From positions 310,001 through 374,000 of the forward strand of contig ML133453.1 in the NCBI GenBank assembly GCA_003864495.1: a DNA stretch of 64,000 nucleotides. Reading direction: 5' to 3'. Positions 49,440 through 61,503 of this stretch are shown in pieces. Each line of letters starts with the position of its first letter. The first letter of the stretch is position 1. The notes beneath the pieces were generated by a model, which ran no database searches, was not told where the DNA came from, and saw nothing but the letters and a program-made list of their open reading frames with translations. Source of the DNA: Nemopilema nomurai. Its lineage: Eukaryota > Cnidaria > Scyphozoa > Rhizostomeae > Rhizostomatidae. Both the position numbers and the translations under genes were made by a program.

Positions 49440-52225
49440 TTAAAACATAGCTGAATAGGATTGGTAGGATGTGTGACATTTTAAACTTTCTTTCAGATCA
49501 ATGAACAGATAAGGAAATGGTAACGCTTTATTGGCAAGTGCTCCCTGTTTATTTGTCATGTACCCTGCCAATAACCTACTGTCTGCATTGCAGGACATAC
49601 GACTATGCTATTGGCGCGACTGATGTTTAAACAGATGTGGCTGAATGTCATGTTCCCGTTGATTTTAGAAAGGTGATTGCCTGTTAGATTTTCTAGAAAT
49701 ATAGACTCAGAGAACCCTGTGCTTCGTAAAAAACGCCCTCCTAATCGGTCACTGTGTATATTAATTAAAGAAATCAACTTAATGGCTTTGGCCACAACCC
49801 CAAGAGAAAGTCCTAAAGGTGCAGCCGTACCAGCCACATCCTTCAAAGAAGTACCCCCCGCAAGCTGCGACTTTTACGCGCGCAACTTCAAAATGCATAG
49901 CCTCCAAACACACTGCCCCTCTTTTTCAAATGTAAGTACAGCCGCAATGCCGCGTCAAAGTCACGCTCGTTGCTGCGTCGTCGTATGAGACCTGCGCTCG
50001 TCGCCTCTGTCTACAGTGTCGCGTGCGAAGAGAGTGCACCAAGCATTTCTTTCGTTCGTAAGCTTTTAATGCCTGGTTGCGGCTTTTCGCCTACAAGCGG
50101 ACTCGTTATGAAATGACTGCTCTGAAGAAACCCAGACTGCAAGACCCTCATTCCAACTCTGGTGTTCAGAAGAGAACGAGAGATCGGATGAGCTATTACT
50201 TATATATCTTACTTAGATGTGTTTTTGTAGTTTTGTAGAGTATATTAATTATCTCGCTTATTTTGAAAGTTTCTCTGTTGCCTCCATCTGCTTTGCACTC
50301 GTTAACACCAATCGCCTGTTGATTCTAAAGCTTCTGTGTTTTGCTCGAGCTATGAGTTTGCAACGAAAAATCGTTTCTGGGCCCGTGACCCAAGCATCTC
50401 TTCATTCATTCAAAAATTCTAAGATTGTGGACATTATCCGGGAGCGATTCTCATGCTGGTTTGGAATGGAAGCCGCCTTGATGACGTAGCAAGCTGTGAT
50501 TGTTGTTTTGGTAACGTTCATGAAGCTGCCAGCCATGTGACAGCCATATCGTGAATTTTTTTGAATTAATACCAAATACTACATCAAATAGCTATACTAA
50601 TGTTATTGTCGCACTTCTTTTGTTCCCTTCTGTATTCACCGTGTCTGTGCCCATTGGTCAAGTTGAAGTTTTAACAATATAGAATTTTTAGATTCATAAA
50701 ACAGAAGTAATTTTGTTACTGGTAGAGAACGAACTGGCTGGAGACCTGGAACGGATTTTTCCGAGAAATATGTTTATGATGATGCGCGGCAAAGGAAAAG
50801 ACTGAGCGAAAACCACTAGGCTGTGAAGTAGTTGGGGTTTGTTTTGATTGGTCAACAGGATGTTCAAATTTCCGTCATTTATTATTAGAAATCGGGGAAA
50901 GTCCATTTCTTCCAGAGCCTGCTAATATATGAAAGCATTTTTTAATGTTATTGTGGTTTTCTTTGACGCTGCTTTTGGGCCTTGTACACCTAAATTAAAA
51001 TATAAAGAGGAAATTAGGGGAATGCTACCATGACTAGCATTTACATTTGCGAAATTAAAAACGGATAATCTGGCAGAAATGTCATGTAGGTTTAGGGTGT
51101 GTTACTAGGCTCAAATGGGGGGTGTTTTTACCGAATCACAAACTAACTGACTCTCTTACAAACCAATGGAAAATGGAAGTGGTGTTGTTTTGGCGCATAA
51201 CCCTTTTTGTTGACTGCTTGTAATACTGAAACCGTTTCTGATAATTATTTCCATGGAGGCCCCTTTTAGGGAACGATGGAGAGAGAAGAGCAAATCAGAT
51301 TGAGACGTCCAATTAAAGCCATTCAGTATTATGGCCGACAAGCATTTGATACAGAGTTCGGCCGTTTCTTTTGTTTAAGTATAATCATTAAACTTTTTGT
51401 TGTGTCGCATTGCATTTGTGCCTGTGTCAAGACCTCTTTTTGAACGTACTAGGTAATTGAAAGGAGGCTCACTTACCACGCATGTAAGGCATAATGTTTG
51501 AAATTGTCATCATAGTTAAGGGAATGATGCAATAAATGTTTGGATTGTTGATTTTCCAGAAATCTGTCTTTCTGCAGATCCTGCTAAATGAAATTACTTT
51601 TCCTTTGATATTGAAGATTTAGAGTTTTTTATACTCACCCCCTAAAAAACAGAGAGAACAAAATAGCTATTAAACGATAACAATATTTTGCAGAAAACAT
51701 TTTTTAATGGTTTATCGTGAATGTTGAGTCAAAGTACTGGTTCAATTCGACCTTCATTTCAACCACCTAAACTTTTATTGGCAGAAACTTCGGCATTCAA
51801 TATTTTGTGGCTTTTTGAAAACGATTGCATCTTGTTCTTAATTTGCTTTTAATATTTGCTTGTAATATAAGCTAGAGAATCTAGAGCCAGTTATAGTGGT
51901 TATAAAACAAAGAGACTAGTTGAATATGCCAGGACTAGAATTTTGATACTGTACTATATTAATTGTTTTTATGCATGAGCGGTCTGTGAATTCTCCAAAG
52001 CCCACATATGTTGAAACGCACGATTCAAGGAAAGTAATGTAGCCATTTTAATAATTATATCATTAAACCCTTGAGTAACGTCAGTTTGTTTCCACTGTAC
52101 ACTTCTTCGCTTCTCTACTTGACTTTCAATCTCTGTGTTGGAAATTTTTTGGCAATGACACCGTTCAGTACCGTTCTTGCCCTGGACCGATGGGAATTCA
52201 GAATATTTTTATGGTAGTTCCAGTG
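49440..52225. other. Intergenic region with CpG-richer, promoter-like patch
   Basis: About 49850-50490 is visibly richer in CG dinucleotides than its neighbours and holds two short ATG frames. One is at 50113-50238 (41 codons, starting MTALKKPRLQDPHSNSGVQK), immediately after a minimal ATG-AAA-TGA at 50108. The other is at 50352-50489 (45 codons). Neither has a clear donor or known homology. This may be the promoter and first exon region of DAPP1 or of an unannotated transcript. 50500-52225 is AT-rich with nothing recognised. Confidence 0.4.
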
Positions 52226-52231
52226 CCGGTT

Positions 52232-52359
52232 GATGAAACCGGCCAGAAAAGATGAAACCGGTCAGAAAAGATGAAACCGGTCAGAAAAGATGAAACCGGT
52301 CAGAAAAGATTAAACCGGTCAGTAAAGATAAACTGGCCAGAAAAGATGAAACCGGTCAG
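52232..52359. repeat. 19-bp tandem repeat, 6.7 copies
   Basis: The unit is GATGAAACCGGTCAGAAAA, with an ACCGGT palindrome at its centre. Copies 2-4 are identical. Copy 1 differs by one base, copy 5 by two, copy 6 has lost one base and has further changes, and copy 7 is partial (15 bases). High identity in the middle and decay at the edges fits slippage-driven expansion. There are no unique spacers, so it is not a CRISPR array. Confidence 0.95.
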
Positions 52360-55033
52360 CGTTCCATTGCCCAATTTCCGTTAGTCATAAAGGGAATCAT
52401 CAAGTCTACTTTAGACAACTTATATAGGTAAACACTATGGCCTCGACATAACGTGAATAACTGCTCAAAGACTTGTCCTCCCTGCCCTAAAATCATCAAT
52501 CTGACATGACATCGTTCAGCTTTCTCAACCCTGCCCTCTCATGGTCAGTCAAGCTTTGGGACCTTCAGTGAAGCCCCTTGCGTCTTGCTTCTCTGCTAGT
52601 CTTAGCTATCATTTAGTGCTTTTAAAATTTATTGACGTCTCTTCTACGACCTTTAGTTTCAAGTTTCTCTGAAATGTTTTTCTTTTAAGCTTGAGTTTTC
52701 TTCATGTTACCCTTATAGCTTTCTCTTTTTCTACCAATGATTCTCCGACTTAAACATTACTGTTGTATAGAAACAGTTTCTAAATTTTACGACTGATCTT
52801 CGATCTGTGAGGGGACTTCTGCATGAGGTTGTAGCTATGTCGATTGCGAATCGTTGCTCATGTGAATTTTACCGCTTTTAACCAGAAATCTAAGTATTTT
52901 TCATCCAAAATTAGTTTATTTGGGACTTGGCTATTTTTCAATATGTTCTTAGGACGCCCAATTCGCCCGTGACAGGGGAAACAATTCAAGTAGTTCGGAC
53001 ATCGCGCACGATACAGGAAGCGAAAAAATTCAAATACGCATGCTCATGGCCATTTGCCGGCGGAAAGGCGAAAAATGTTCGTCCAATGGTGATGGGGCTT
53101 GAGCCTCATTCTCAAAAAATTTTCAGAAAAGCTGCCTTCAGGGATGTCGTATAGTAACTCAGAACAGTTATAGTTATTATATTTGCGGTAAACTCTGTTT
53201 TCGTGGGAGAAAAGTCAAGTTTTGGTCTAGTAAAAGAGGAAAGGGGTACAGCCTTGGGACGGAAATCTTGTTGCGAGGATTTTTGCTGCAAAAGACGAAG
53301 ATAAGATTTTTGTCTTCCAAGTCAAATGATTGCTGTGTGCAGGGGAAATTGAAAGATTTTTGTCTTTTGAGATAATCTTTGACATCAAATATGTTTGATA
53401 TTTGCCTTGGCCTTTTGCGTCCAAAGATAAAAATCGTGATGTGTGCGTTGTCAAAAGACTGGTCATTCGCGCTCAAGCCAATCAAGTTTAGAACGCGGAA
53501 ACCTGTCGACTTGTGGCAAGAACAAAATGGCCCCAGCTCATTTCTACATTCAATCCATGACTCATTTTTACAGATTCTTCTCGTCTTTCGCTTTTTGCTC
53601 CCTCTTTTTATCAAAAAGATTATTGCCAGCAATGTTTTCCTTTTTTTCAAAATTCATGCTTTCCATATTTTTTGCCTGCTGAAATTCAAAGCTGAAGGTC
53701 ATTGAAACCGAGGACAGGAGAAGAAAAAATTTTTTACCTGGGACCGCACAGCGGTTTGAAAGTCGGAAAGGGGCTGGACAGCGAGTTGGAATGGAATTTC
53801 GGGGGCTCGCCCCTTTTCAGACTCCATCCTGGTGCATATCTTAAGCTTTGCCTCATTCTGTACAAGACAGGGTTTTGGAAGATTTTTGACTTCATTGCCC
53901 GAAATCCCTTAATTGCTATCAACAAAAGGCATCGCAGTATAGAGGGCACTTGCCCCCATTCTTATGTCTGTCAGCACAATGACACAAGTTTTCGTCCGCA
54001 AATGATGGAGTTTTGCGACTGTCTTTTTTCCTTTTACTTTTGGTGCATTTTCAAGCGTGAAAGATTACACCAAAAAAGTTTGTTATGAAGGAAATAAACG
54101 TTCTAATGCAAAGGGAAACCACTGCGTTACATTTATTGATGTTTCTAAGGGTGAATTCTTTTAAGATTTGCCAATAAAATGGGGCGGGGCAGTAAATTAG
54201 GAATTAAGCTACGCCCTTATCCCGGCCACGCCCCAAAGTCACACCCAATAGTTTGCAAATTTCAACTTTGTACCACCAAACTTGTTTTATAGCTCTTTAT
54301 CTGCTAATTAAACTCAATAAGATAGAAATCTTATCCCTATTACTTGGTAAGAGAAGTGTTTGAGATTGTTTTAAAAAATGTCATAATATGTAAAAGGTAG
54401 TATCATGATGTTTTTGCTTGTTTACGCAAACAAAGTCCCTTCCTAGTTCTAATGTTTGGTCACTCCATAAGCTAATTCGAGGCTAGTTGGCCAGTTTAGG
54501 ACAAGTTGAAGAAAAGCTGAAATAACTAGCTAGCTCAATTTCTTCTTCACAGTTTTAAGTTACCTTGTTGCTGGCATCCCAAACAGCCCATCTGACAAAT
54601 CCTTTAGAAAACCCTCTGGTACTTATTTTTAACCATCTTTTTTCTTTAACCTTAGAGGTCGCAGTTTCCGACAAACAAAGTAGTTTAGAAAAGTGAATTT
54701 TTCTGTGGCAACTACAAAATTTAAAACGAGTCAAACGCATGAATGAAATACAATGAGTAATATGTATATTAGATTTTTACTTCGAAGTGTCGAAAACACT
54801 ATTTTTTGCATTGGAACGCGTTACTTATTATATTTCTTCCGCATCTATTTGTTCTTCATCACTCTGTCATCTTTTACAACGATCCAATTTTTCGTATGGA
54901 GCCTTAAACTTTCTTGTGGTACGTCAATCGAATGAGCTGTCCAGTTCGTAAATAAAGGATTGTCTATTGTAGATAGCATGCGATACGAACAGAAAAGAAC
55001 CAACTTCCAAAGAAATACGAGAGCAGATTGGTT
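52360..55033. other. Intergenic DNA, no supported gene
   Basis: A GC-richer open frame at about 52950-53154 (PNSPVTGETIQVVRTSRT and on) and others at 53379-53705 and 53702-54088 are open but unlike any family I know. They overlap one another and have no supported start or splice. 54180-54235 has a GGGGCGG / CCACGCCCC patch. They may be remnants of a mobile element. Confidence 0.4.
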
Positions 55034-56335
55034 ATGAACGACGATTATACTCTCGGAAAATTGTTCTACCTGCAATCTGTAGTCGCAGGAACCATGTGCA
55101 AGGGGGAGTTTGGTACGTTCACTTATATTCATATATGACATGTTTGTTATGATTTATTACTTGATTTATCCCCAGACTAACTGGATGTTTTACTTTGTTG
55201 CTAAAGTTGTTTTAGGGGGAAGGAGGGGGATTAACAGTTTGTGGCGTGTCAAAGAAATGAAAATTGCAAAAAACAGAGAATATAATGAAGTGTTCCAAGT
55301 ACTTTTGGCAGGCATTGTAGAATTACATAGATTACATGAATACGTAGGGTATAACAAAAAGGTAAGACAGCATGTATGATAAGAACAGGCTACAAAATAC
55401 CAGAAAAATCCAGTACAAGATAGACCATCTGCTATTATTTACCATAACTTTTTGCTGGGACCTTAGCAATTTTCCGTGTTTGTATCTCGTTCTTTGATTT
55501 TCTCTCTGTGTACCTTCCTCGACCCTCAACTTTTCTTTTTAGTATCCACAAATGCCACAAGTCTCACATCTTGTCGTGTTTAAATGCAACAATTACATGT
55601 TCGATATGCATATATTAAAATAATACATCTTTTGTAGGCAGCTGGGATATCTCAAGCAATCGATCCGTTACCCGCAAGCAAAATAGATGAGCTGGTGAAA
55701 GGGGTGTTGGGAATGTTGCAGAATGCGAAGACACTGTAAGCATATGCTGAAAAATATCTCTTCGGCGATGCTCTTCTACCAGTAAAAGCATCAAAAGGTA
55801 TTTTCCGCGTCCAAAGACAATACGAAATCACATTTTGAGAGCTACAAGGAAAAATTTTCAGTCTCTAATTGATCAGGAATTTTTGGTTGATAAAATAGAG
55901 CAGTGGATGCAGAATAAGCAAGAAACGAACGTTACTTTATACCTTGAAGAAAAGCTTAAGTAGCGAAGAAATGTACAAATTGGAAATTGTGATGACGAAA
56001 ACTGATTTCTTGATGATGAAGTGAAAGTGACAATTGGCTCGAACTCGCTACTATTTGTTTACCAAAAACAATGCAAATGCTCTCGCGTTACGGTAATGGA
56101 ATGACCTTCTGGATGCAACGTTCTGTACAACCAGGTACGCTATTCTTTTTTTGTCGTAGAGACAAACGTGGACTACATAGTCGTTTGGACATTTGTATCT
56201 TAATGGGCGAATCCACTGACGCAATCAAAGGAGCATTGAAAGTTTTGAAGAAGTGGAATCCAGACCCTCCCCGTACATTCTTGATGACAGATTATTCGAA
56301 TATAGAAATAAATGTTAGAGAGTCACAGTTCAATG
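55034..56335 (+). pseudogene. Decayed MULE-type transposase-family gene, partly spliced
   Basis: Translated pieces in several frames match, from memory, a MULE-transposase-domain family common in anthozoan and other animal genomes. The order is: GISQAIDPLPASKIDELVKG (exon from 55638), AEKYLFGDALLPVKASK (about 55747), YFPRPKTIRNHILRATRK and SLIDQEFLVDKIEQWMQ (55797-55960), LDATFCTTRYAI (about 56111), FFVVETNVDYIVV (about 56141) and VLKKWNPDPPRTFLMTDYSN (56241-56300). Reading across needs several frameshifts and meets stops, so it is non-functional. Upstream segments 55034-55112 and 55216-55361 splice in phase (1 and 0) onto 55638 and may be its earlier exons. Confidence 0.7.
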
Positions 56336-57095
56336 GTACGCTAGTTTGTTCAAATCTTATTCAACCTTTATTCCTTGTTTATCCCTTTAGGCTGTTTACC
56401 ATTTCTTGTGACGTCTCTCGCGTCCCGATTGCTCCTTTTACGTACTGCTTTATCACATGGTTTAAGATCCCCTTTGTTTAACCAATGTATTTGTTGTTTT
56501 TTCTCGCCCGTTAATTTACCCTGAAGATGACTCTGGATAGAATCGAAACGTTTTTGTCACCTTTTGGATATGTCTTGTAATGGATTTGTCTAACACCTGA
56601 TTTATATACCGGATACGTCTAGTTAATTTATTCTTAACAAGAAGTTGTCGACTATTTCAACAATGCATTTTTTATTCGTCGTGTTTCTTATTTTAAAGTT
56701 CATCATCAAACTGCTGTTTCCAAAGTCACAATCTATTAAATAGGTTAAATACTTATAAAGAAAAGTATTGTCATAAATGGTAGTGTTGACTTATCAGCTC
56801 GAATTATGTTGGTCGCCAGGGCGAGGCTACGGGGTTGTGAGGTTGTGATGTCAGTTGATGCTGTAAGGTGAAGCAGTGCAGATGCAGTACGTTGTACATT
56901 GTATTTTGAGTTTTGATTGGAGCAAAAAAGTCTGGCTAGTGGTTTTAGAAGAGGAACTTCAAGACATCAACTTTAACTAGAAAATGGGAGGCCTATTTGC
57001 ATGATTTAAAGCTATTTCAATTCTCAGTAGCTGAAGGAAAGCGGCGGACGCAGGAAGGGATTTTCACTGCAGTGCTTTTACAACATGGCCTTATT
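56336..57095. other. Intergenic segment upstream of DAPP1
   Basis: AT-rich and without a supported gene. The frame of DAPP1 exon 1 stays open upstream to 56949 without an ATG. The coding exon may therefore begin at an acceptor such as ttctcag (ending 57027), joined to an unseen upstream exon; otherwise this is 5' UTR. Confidence 0.5.
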
Positions 57096-60000
57096 ATGAA
57101 TCCATACGACGCAACCAATGGAATGGAGAAGCCTTTCATTGTTTCGGTAGACAATGTTGAAAACTACGATACCTATGGAGATGGCGAAAACTCATCTGAC
57201 GATAATAAATCAATGTCCAGCACGAACTCTCTTGGAAGAAGTCACTATGAGAAAGCAAAAAGCCCTTCTAAAGCTGCCATACCGCAATCTTTAGAGTCCA
57301 TATCGTGAGTGCGAGTTATTTTGATTTACAGTTCATTCTTCTATCACAACAACAAAACAAATGAGTTGCTCTTTCCCTAATATGATAGATAAAGTTTTGC
57401 AGCGATGCGTATTGATATCTTTCTGGCCAGTTTTCACATGTCGACAAAAACCAAGTTTCACCAATTCGTCAACAGCTAAACTTCAAACATTAGTTTAATT
57501 TTGCAATTTAATGCCAGTCTAGGCAGCCCACTAAGAGCTCAAACTTTTTTTCCAACTTTCCAACCTCACTGCAATATTATGCCATGTCTTTTTTCTTCCT
57601 AGTACGACTTAACTTTGCTGGTTGTTGTGTTTTACCGGTCCTTACTGTTTTTCCGTTTGAAATAGTCAGGTCACGGATCATCTTTAAGAGTGAAGTTGTG
57701 GCATTTTGACTACAATATTTCACTCCCTATTGTTCCCATTTGCCATGAAGTTGAATTAAAGAATTTTAGAGTTCTGGGAAATACCAGCAGCATCTTTGTC
57801 TCAACAACCATTTCTGCCCTCCTTCCTGCTTCCAAAGCAGTCTCTCACCCCACCTCCTTTGCTTCTAGAACCCCTTTTTCTGGATACCACTCTCTGTACC
57901 TGTGTTCCCCATCTCAACAGCCTTGCTAAAGAATCTCCATTATCTTAAGGCAAAATACAGCCTTGTTTGTTTGATTTGTTTTTATGGTATTTGAGTTTAC
58001 CTTTTTGTGCCTCTGTTCCTGAATAGGTATTATTCGTGGAATGATCACAACTTACAAATTAATGCTATTGTTAGTAATGCCATGTAATTGATATTCATAT
58101 ACACAATCCTAGTAACTCAAGGAAGGCATTTGGCTTGTTATTTCCTCTTTCAGATGGTTTCATAAAGGAATGTCAAGAAATACAGCAGAGGCAATTCTTT
58201 TAAAAAATGCTTACGAAGGCTCATACCTCCTCAGAGACAGCTCCGCAAACCCTGGAAATTATACTGTTTCTGTAAGGTATGGAATCTTGGCCAAATTGAA
58301 GTGCTTATTCTTGGATGACATATGTCTATATTCTTTCCCTAATCAATGATTGAGAAATAGACTTATTCATCAATCACAAGAAGTACCATGTCATTTGGTA
58401 GTAAGTCTGTATGGATTCACTTATATTTCCCTTTTTTATGAAGCTTCCATTTGTATCATTGCATTGAATTTTAAAATATTTCCACCATATAACTGATATA
58501 TGCTCAGATAAATACTCCATCTGGGGATTATGTAACCTGGCAACAGCCCATCTTTTCACAAACCTCAGATGAGTTGATGTTCTAGCTATCTGACTTATTG
58601 CTTGTCAGTTGCAAAGTCCCTTTTTCATTGCAGGTACTCAAAGTCAATTAAGCACTTCACGCTCACCTCTGATGGAAGTATTTATAAGTTTGGTATTGGA
58701 ACATTTTACTCATTAGAAGAATTACTAGACCATTTTGCGTCATTACCAGTACTTGGAACAGAAAGTGGTAGGTAACCTTGAAGTAATTTATATTCTTTTT
58801 TAAGATTTAGAAGACTCATCAGAGACCATCATATAATATAATGTCATCATATAACATCATACAATATCTCTAAGAATGCATGTGGCTAATTCTTGTGTTT
58901 ATTTTTAGGAGGTACCGCTACACTGAGATATCCTTATTACAATAATGTGTTAGAACCAAGTTCATACCAGGTCATTGTAAGACATGCTGAGGGAAAAGGA
59001 GCCTTCTCATCTATGAAGCAAAATTTTGATGATACTCCTCCAGATTACCATGTGAGTCTTTCTATTTCTGATTCTGATTCTTCTCACAATTTCAATAAGA
59101 TGTAGCAAAAGTACTGAAATTTCTCTGATTGGTTTGCAGACTTCAGAAATTTATGATTTTTTGCTATTCTCATTAGATTGCTTCAAAAGAAGGATATCTT
59201 GCAAAGCTTGGTGCATTTAGAAAGGTCTGTGTCATTGTGTTTGTTCAACCGGTTATAATATCAGCGATACAAGAATTATTGTTGCATCATTATTGTTTGC
59301 ATTCAGTCTTTGTTTATAAGAGTTTAGTTGTGTCCCAAAAACTGCATGCTTGTGTGTTTCAAGAGACTTTGAAGAAATATTTTTTTCATTTGTTAATTTG
59401 TGATGCAAAGCCTTTGTTTTACAGAACTGGAAAAGGCGGTGGTTTGTTCTAAATAAGAATGAGCTGATGTATTTCAAGTCAAGAGAAGTATGCATTGTTT
59501 ATCATGATTTTAATTGATGGAAAATGATTTGTTATAGACACTGATAGACAGGCTTGCGTCAGACAGCTAGGCTTACTATCCTATTCAATTTCAGATGATG
59601 AGCAACTTCAATTTTTTTTGCATTCATGACAGATTTATTTCGTAGAAAAAAAAGCCAATTCGAATAATCAATTTGGCAAATGGTCTGGATGTTTCTGAAG
59701 AAGAGTTGCCTGGCAAAAGAAATTGTTTTAAGTAAGTGTAAGTTAGAAAGTGATATTGTAATTTCAGTATTGAACTAGAGAAACTGGAATAAATTTGTTA
59801 AAATTTTTAGTGTACTAAAAGCTGAAAGGCTTTGAGCATGAGTTTCATTCTTGAAAATCTCTCAATGGTAATATAATGATTGCATTTGATGGAGACATGT
59901 TTTATTACATTTAGCAATTTCAATTTGTCATTTTTAGTTGGGCATAAGAAAGCAACACTTACTTGTTGCTTTTGAACTTATTATGTTACTGAAAGGTCTT

Positions 60001-61503
60001 TTCACAAGGTTTATAGTTTCATTGAAATACTTGTATTAACCCATTTTGAGTACTCTCTTCATATTAACCAGTTTTATTAATGTGAGCCATGTATTTTTGA
60101 GCATTTATTGCAGATTCTCTTCATCTTTTATGATTGTAATTCTACATACAAATTTAATAAAACATAATTTTGTGCTCAAGAAACCCTGTTTTTCTTCTAC
60201 TTTGATAATTTTTCTATTAGTTTACAGCTTCCGTGGCGCACTTTTCATTTTTATGCTGGTACTGCTCAAGATGCCAATGAGTGGATGGAAATCTTGAAAT
60301 GGAAGCTAGTGAGTTGATATTTTGTTACTTTGATTATTTTTGTAAAGTAATGGTAAGATATTGCATTATGCAGTGTTGCCTTCTTCTCTGTAAGGGTGAA
60401 ATTTGCTGCCAGCGTTTCCCACCCTCTCCCTTGAGTGTTGATATTGCCTAATGTCGGATTTGGTGGTTTTCATATTATTAAAAAAGCCTTTGGTTATGTG
60501 TCGAGTTTGAAAAACCGCAAAGTAATTGATTTAATCAGTCCCAAACTGTATGTATGATTTTTTGGACAATAATTTCCACATGTATGATTCTACTACTTAC
60601 TGTGATTGTTTTTCACTCTCCCTGTTTCAACTATCACCTAAATGCGCAAACAAGATGTTATACGGCTTTATTTGTGGAAAAATTTGCCATACAACGCCTA
60701 AATTGCTTTTTAAATGGTGAAAAGTTCTACATAATTTGTGTTCAATTAGTTGGCGATGATGCTTAAAGAAAGTGAATCATGTTTTGCAAACATTAAATCG
60801 AATACATCTGATTTGCATTTTATAAAACTTTATTTTAAGTAAGGACTAATATATTGCTTTTCAGGACTACTACAAAGAAAGAAATGCAAATGCTTCCTCT
60901 AAAGATCCACTGGGTGGGTTGATTTTCTTGATCTTTATGACTTGTCTTTCTGCTATTTTCGAGAGATTCTTGTTGTAATGTGTCTCACGCTCAATGTACA
61001 CTTGCGTTGAAAAAGTATGGAAACGGTGGCCAAAAAATTTTACGCCTGGGCGGCCTTTGCTTTTGAAATCGTGAGAAAAATTACGTAAGGACATTTCAAA
61101 GTGGTAAAAGTTAGAGAATTTGCAAAAAGTGAACAAGTGAACAACGAAATCTGTAAATCATTATATGGCTTCTGCTTTTTCGCTACACCAGAACAGCTCG
61201 TGGCCACCATCGCTTTCTGCTTAGGCCATCGTTTCCGTACTTTTACTACGAATGTAGTTCACGTACAAGGGTTTTCGATCTAACACCATTATGTTTCCTC
61301 AACAATAGGAACGCATTTACTTCATTGCTATATAGACTGGATAGAACCCACTTCGTATTAAATCTTGTGAAATTTCAGTACAAAATACACATTTTTTAAA
61401 AGTCAAATTATACTTTTAGATTTTTACCCACACGTACTTAATAAAACAAGGAATACCAGTTTCATTTGAAGTTTTTATTTTTTCAGCGTCCATGGCTAGA
61501 TAG
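57096..61503 (+). CDS. DAPP1: DAPP1/Bam32 homolog, SH2-PH adaptor
   Basis: DAPP1 is a cytosolic adaptor recruited to the plasma membrane by PI(3,4)P2/PIP3 after PI3-kinase activation. Exons: 57096-57304, 58154-58276, 58634-58767, 58909-59051, 59177-59224, 59425-59487, 59646-59731, 60221-60308, 60865-60913, 61487-61503. They total 960 bases, so 319 residues plus TAG; human is 280. The SH2 domain spans about residues 71-165, with WFHKGMSRNTAEAILL and the phosphotyrosine Arg in SYLLRDS (about R97). The PH domain spans about 207-300: EGYLAKLG, then WKRRWFVLNKNELMYFK and DANEWMEILKWKL. Tyr 175 (EPSSYQV) corresponds to the Src-family site in human EPSIYES. The start is MNPYDATNG (A at -3); an upstream coding exon is possible. 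Confidence 0.93.
58154..59051 (+). CDS. DAPP1: DAPP1 exons 2-4: SH2 domain and tyrosine site
   Basis: Exons 58154-58276, 58634-58767 and 58909-59051, phases 2, 2, 1, 0. The domain reads GSYLLRDSSANPGNYTVSVR, then KSIKHFTL, SIYKFGIGTFYSLEELLDHF and LPVLGTESG, matching human SYLLRDSNETTGLYSLSVR and NQPLIGSETG. The donor of the middle exon has two nearby options (gtaggt at 58768, gtaacc at 58772). Only the first preserves frame with the next exon. Confidence 0.92.
59177..60308 (+). CDS. DAPP1: DAPP1 exons 5-8: PH domain
   Basis: Exons 59177-59224, 59425-59487, 59646-59731 and 60221-60308. They encode EGYLAKLGAFRK, NWKRRWFVLNKNELMYFK, KKPIRIINLANGLDVSEEEL and LPWRTFHFYAGTAQDANEW. The basic residues of the 3-phosphoinositide-binding pattern (K in the first strand, K/R-x-R before the second Trp, and Tyr in the third strand) are present. 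Human DAPP1 has EGYLTKQG, WKTRWFTLHRNELKYFK and FPFRTFYLC. The C-terminal Trp helix is conserved. Confidence 0.94.

Noticed and set aside
52232..52359. CRISPR-like array
   Set aside because: Units are contiguous with no unique spacers, and the window is eukaryotic.
53379..54088. Overlapping open frames of 108 and 128 codons
   Set aside because: No start context, splice sites or family resemblance; they overlap in competing frames.
55034..55739. Stand-alone 108-residue gene from three in-phase exons
   Set aside because: The last exon matches a transposase-family segment whose continuation is frameshifted just downstream, so it is better read as part of a pseudogene.
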